DNA of 64,000 nucleotides from Promicromonospora sp. MEB111 (GTDB lineage: Bacteria > Actinomycetota > Actinomycetes > Actinomycetales > Cellulomonadaceae). Positions 62,514 through 64,000 of the stretch are shown here, one piece after another. Under the pieces are notes generated by a model, which did not search any database, was not told where the DNA came from, and was given only the letters and a program-made list of their open reading frames with translations. How positions within the stretch are numbered: the stretch's first letter is position 1; every line of letters starts with the position of its first letter. The translations under genes and the position numbers were made by a program. The stretch lies in the NCBI RefSeq assembly GCF_030209445.1, contig NZ_JARVSD010000001.1, positions 1-64,000 on the forward strand. Reading direction: 5' to 3'.

Positions 62514-62566
62514 CGCACCGCGTGACGCTCCCCGCCGGGCACCGCTGACGGCGCCGAGAGGGAGAC

Positions 62567-63226
62567 ATGGACTGGCAGCTCGTCGCCGACTCGTTCTGGC
62601 CGCTCCTGCAGGGCGGCCTCACCGGCACCATCCCGCTCGCCCTGGCGTCGTTCGCGATCGGGCTGGTGCTCGCCCTGCTCGTGGCGCTCCTGCGGCTCTC
62701 GCCGAACCCGGTGCTGTCGTGGATCGGCCGGGCGTACGTCTCGGTGATCCGCGGCACCCCGCTGCTGGTGCAGCTGTTCGTGATCTTCTACGGCATGCCG
62801 GAGATCGGCATCCGCCTGGACCCGTGGCCGAGCGCCATCATCGCGTTCTCCCTGAACGTGGGCGGCTACGCGGCCGAGGTGGTGCGTGCGGCGATCCTGT
62901 CCGTGCCCAAGGGCCAGTGGGAGGCAGCCTGGACCGTGGGCATGTCGCCGGTCCGGTCGCTGGGCCGGATCATCCTGCCCCAGGCCGCGCGGGTGTCGGT
63001 GCCGCCGCTGTCGAACACCTTCATCTCGCTGGTCAAGGACACGTCGCTCGCGTCGCTCATCCTGGTGACCGAGATGTTCCGCAAGGCGCAGGAGATCGCG
63101 GCGTTCTCGAGCGAGTTCCTGACCATCTACATCGAGGCGGCCTTCATCTACTGGTTGTTCTGCACGGTGTTGTCCACGGGGCAGAACGCACTCGAGAAGA
63201 GGCTGGACCGGTATGTCGCACACTGA
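62567..63226 (+). CDS. Polar amino-acid ABC transporter permease
   Basis: The 219-residue His/Glu/Gln/Arg-type permease has about five helices; [20 protein letters not shown] near residue 62 and the coupling loop [20 protein letters not shown] near 125 are typical. GAGGGAG precedes ATG 62567. Its end overlaps the ATPase gene by 14 nt. Confidence 0.9.
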   Translation: MDWQLVADSFWPLLQGGLTGTIPLALASFAIGLVLALLVALLRLSPNPVLSWIGRAYVSVIRGTPLLVQLFVIFYGMPEIGIRLDPWPSAIIAFSLNVGGYAAEVVRAAILSVPKGQWEAAWTVGMSPVRSLGRIILPQAARVSVPPLSNTFISLVKDTSLASLILVTEMFRKAQEIAAFSSEFLTIYIEAAFIYWLFCTVLSTGQNALEKRLDRYVAH

Positions 63227-64000
63227 GGACCGCCCCACCGGCAACCTGCTGACCGCCCGGGGCATCGAGAAGTCGTTCGGCACCAACCACGTGCTGCGCG
63301 GCGTCGACCTGGACGTGCGGCGCGGCGAGGTGGTCGCGCTGATCGGCGCCTCCGGCAGCGGCAAGACGACGGTGCTCCGCTCGCTCAACGGCCTGGAGAC
63401 GCCCGACGCCGGGCTGCTGGAGTTCGACGGCGGCCCCGCCGTCGACTTCGGCGCCCGGTCCGTGGCCCTCGGACGCCGGACCGGCGCCGACGGCGCGCCG
63501 GACGAGGAGACGGCGGCCGCGGACGCCCCGATCGACGACGCGCCGGCGGACGACGTGTCGGCCGACGACGTCCCGGCCGAGGAGGCCGCCGCCCGGTCCG
63601 GGTGGCTCGGGCGCCGCGCCGCGCGCCGTCAGGCCAAGACCGACCGGGCCGCCCTGCGCGACCGGTCCGCGATGGTGTTCCAGCACCACAACCTGTTCCC
63701 GCACCGTACGGTGCTGGAGAACGTGATCGAGGGCCCCACCCAGGTCCAGCGGGTCCCGCGGGAGACGGCGGTCGCCCGCGCCGAGGAACTGTTGGCCCGC
63801 GTCGGGCTGGCCGAGAAGCGCGACGCGTACCCGCACGAGCTGTCCGGCGGCCAGCAGCAGCGCGTCGGGATCGTGCGCGCGCTCGCGCTCCAGCCCGACC
63901 TGCTGCTGTTCGACGAGCCGACGTCGGCCCTCGACCCCGAGCTGGTGGGCGAGGTGCTGACCGTGATGAAGGAGCTCGCCGAGGAGGGCTGGACCATGGT
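63213..64000 (+). CDS. Polar amino-acid ABC transporter ATPase, partial, with acidic insert
   Basis: The first 262 codons are present; the 3' end lies beyond the window. Walker [11 protein letters not shown] is near residue 44, Q-loop [12 protein letters not shown] near 155, signature [20 protein letters not shown] near 210 and Walker [14 protein letters not shown]. Between Walker A and the Q-loop about 65 extra residues appear (about 80-148), rich in Asp, Ala and Glu and then Arg ([20 protein letters not shown]). This loop normally is short. The gene overlaps the permease end by 14 nt. Confidence 0.9.
   Translation, partial: MSHTEDRPTGNLLTARGIEKSFGTNHVLRGVDLDVRRGEVVALIGASGSGKTTVLRSLNGLETPDAGLLEFDGGPAVDFGARSVALGRRTGADGAPDEETAAADAPIDDAPADDVSADDVPAEEAAARSGWLGRRAARRQAKTDRAALRDRSAMVFQHHNLFPHRTVLENVIEGPTQVQRVPRETAVARAEELLARVGLAEKRDAYPHELSGGQQQRVGIVRALALQPDLLLFDEPTSALDPELVGEVLTVMKELAEEGWTM

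Overview
The window is very GC-rich, densely coded DNA with frequent 4-nt (ATGA) start/stop overlaps, GTG starts, Tat and lipoprotein signals, a sortase-type LAQTG anchor and mycothiol-style ArsC-like enzymes. This points to a high-GC Gram-positive of the order Micrococcales. A decayed GH6 endoglucanase resembling Cellulomonas CenA favours the Cellulomonadaceae/Promicromonosporaceae group. It reads as chromosome: no phage, plasmid, IS, CRISPR, rRNA or tRNA gene was recognised.

Layout. 1-518: two small genes of WXG-like type, the first cut by the window edge. 790-5828: adenylosuccinate lyase (purB), an M20 amidohydrolase, a Tat-exported acetamidase/formamidase and a small unknown protein. 5894-11919: a TetR regulator divergent from an MMPL transporter (with a degenerate ABC-ATPase-like tail) and a YhgE/Pip membrane protein. 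11950-14397: remains of a GH6 cellulase, phosphoglucomutase and a rhodanese. 14418-21490: a GHL10 exported hydrolase-like protein, an acetyltransferase, an MFS transporter, an NfeD/flotillin pair, and a second MFS gene broken by a frameshift. 21788-24712: two repeat-rich exported proteins, one with a sortase signal. 24938-29102: an MbfA-like ferritin-VIT iron exporter, an RNase HI-like protein lacking most catalytic residues, a second fumarate-lyase-family gene behind a long leader, and a 46-residue gene.

29234-38020 is an aromatic-compound module: an AraC regulator, a flavin monooxygenase and a hydroxyquinol-type intradiol dioxygenase, followed by a five-gene branched-chain-amino-acid-type ABC transporter with overlapping genes that may import the aromatic substrate. 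38158-50129 is a mixed housekeeping stretch: histidine phosphatase, PH-domain protein, tandem-MerR regulator with DUF6194 partner, MOSC protein, Tat phosphoesterase, amino-acid permease, type II NADH dehydrogenase, a winged-helix/ArsC fusion, an APH-fold kinase, a double VOC protein and a sulfotransferase.

50182-55771 is a compact sulfur operon read leftward: sulfonate-type ABC transporter (ATPase, binding protein, permease), a stranded C-terminal piece of acetyl-CoA synthetase, metY, a CoA-binding protein and a uridine-kinase-like protein with a broken P-loop. 56185-64000 holds a tricorn-type protease, a methyltransferase divergent from an AraC regulator, and a polar amino-acid ABC transporter cut by the right edge.

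The most unusual signals are a family of four near-identical palindromes at gene ends with compensating base changes, several pseudogene scars (GH6, acs, MFS) and several enzyme folds with lost active sites (RNase H-like, kinase-like, ABC-like). I found no clearly new multi-gene system; the palindrome family and the RNase-H-like protein are the best leads.
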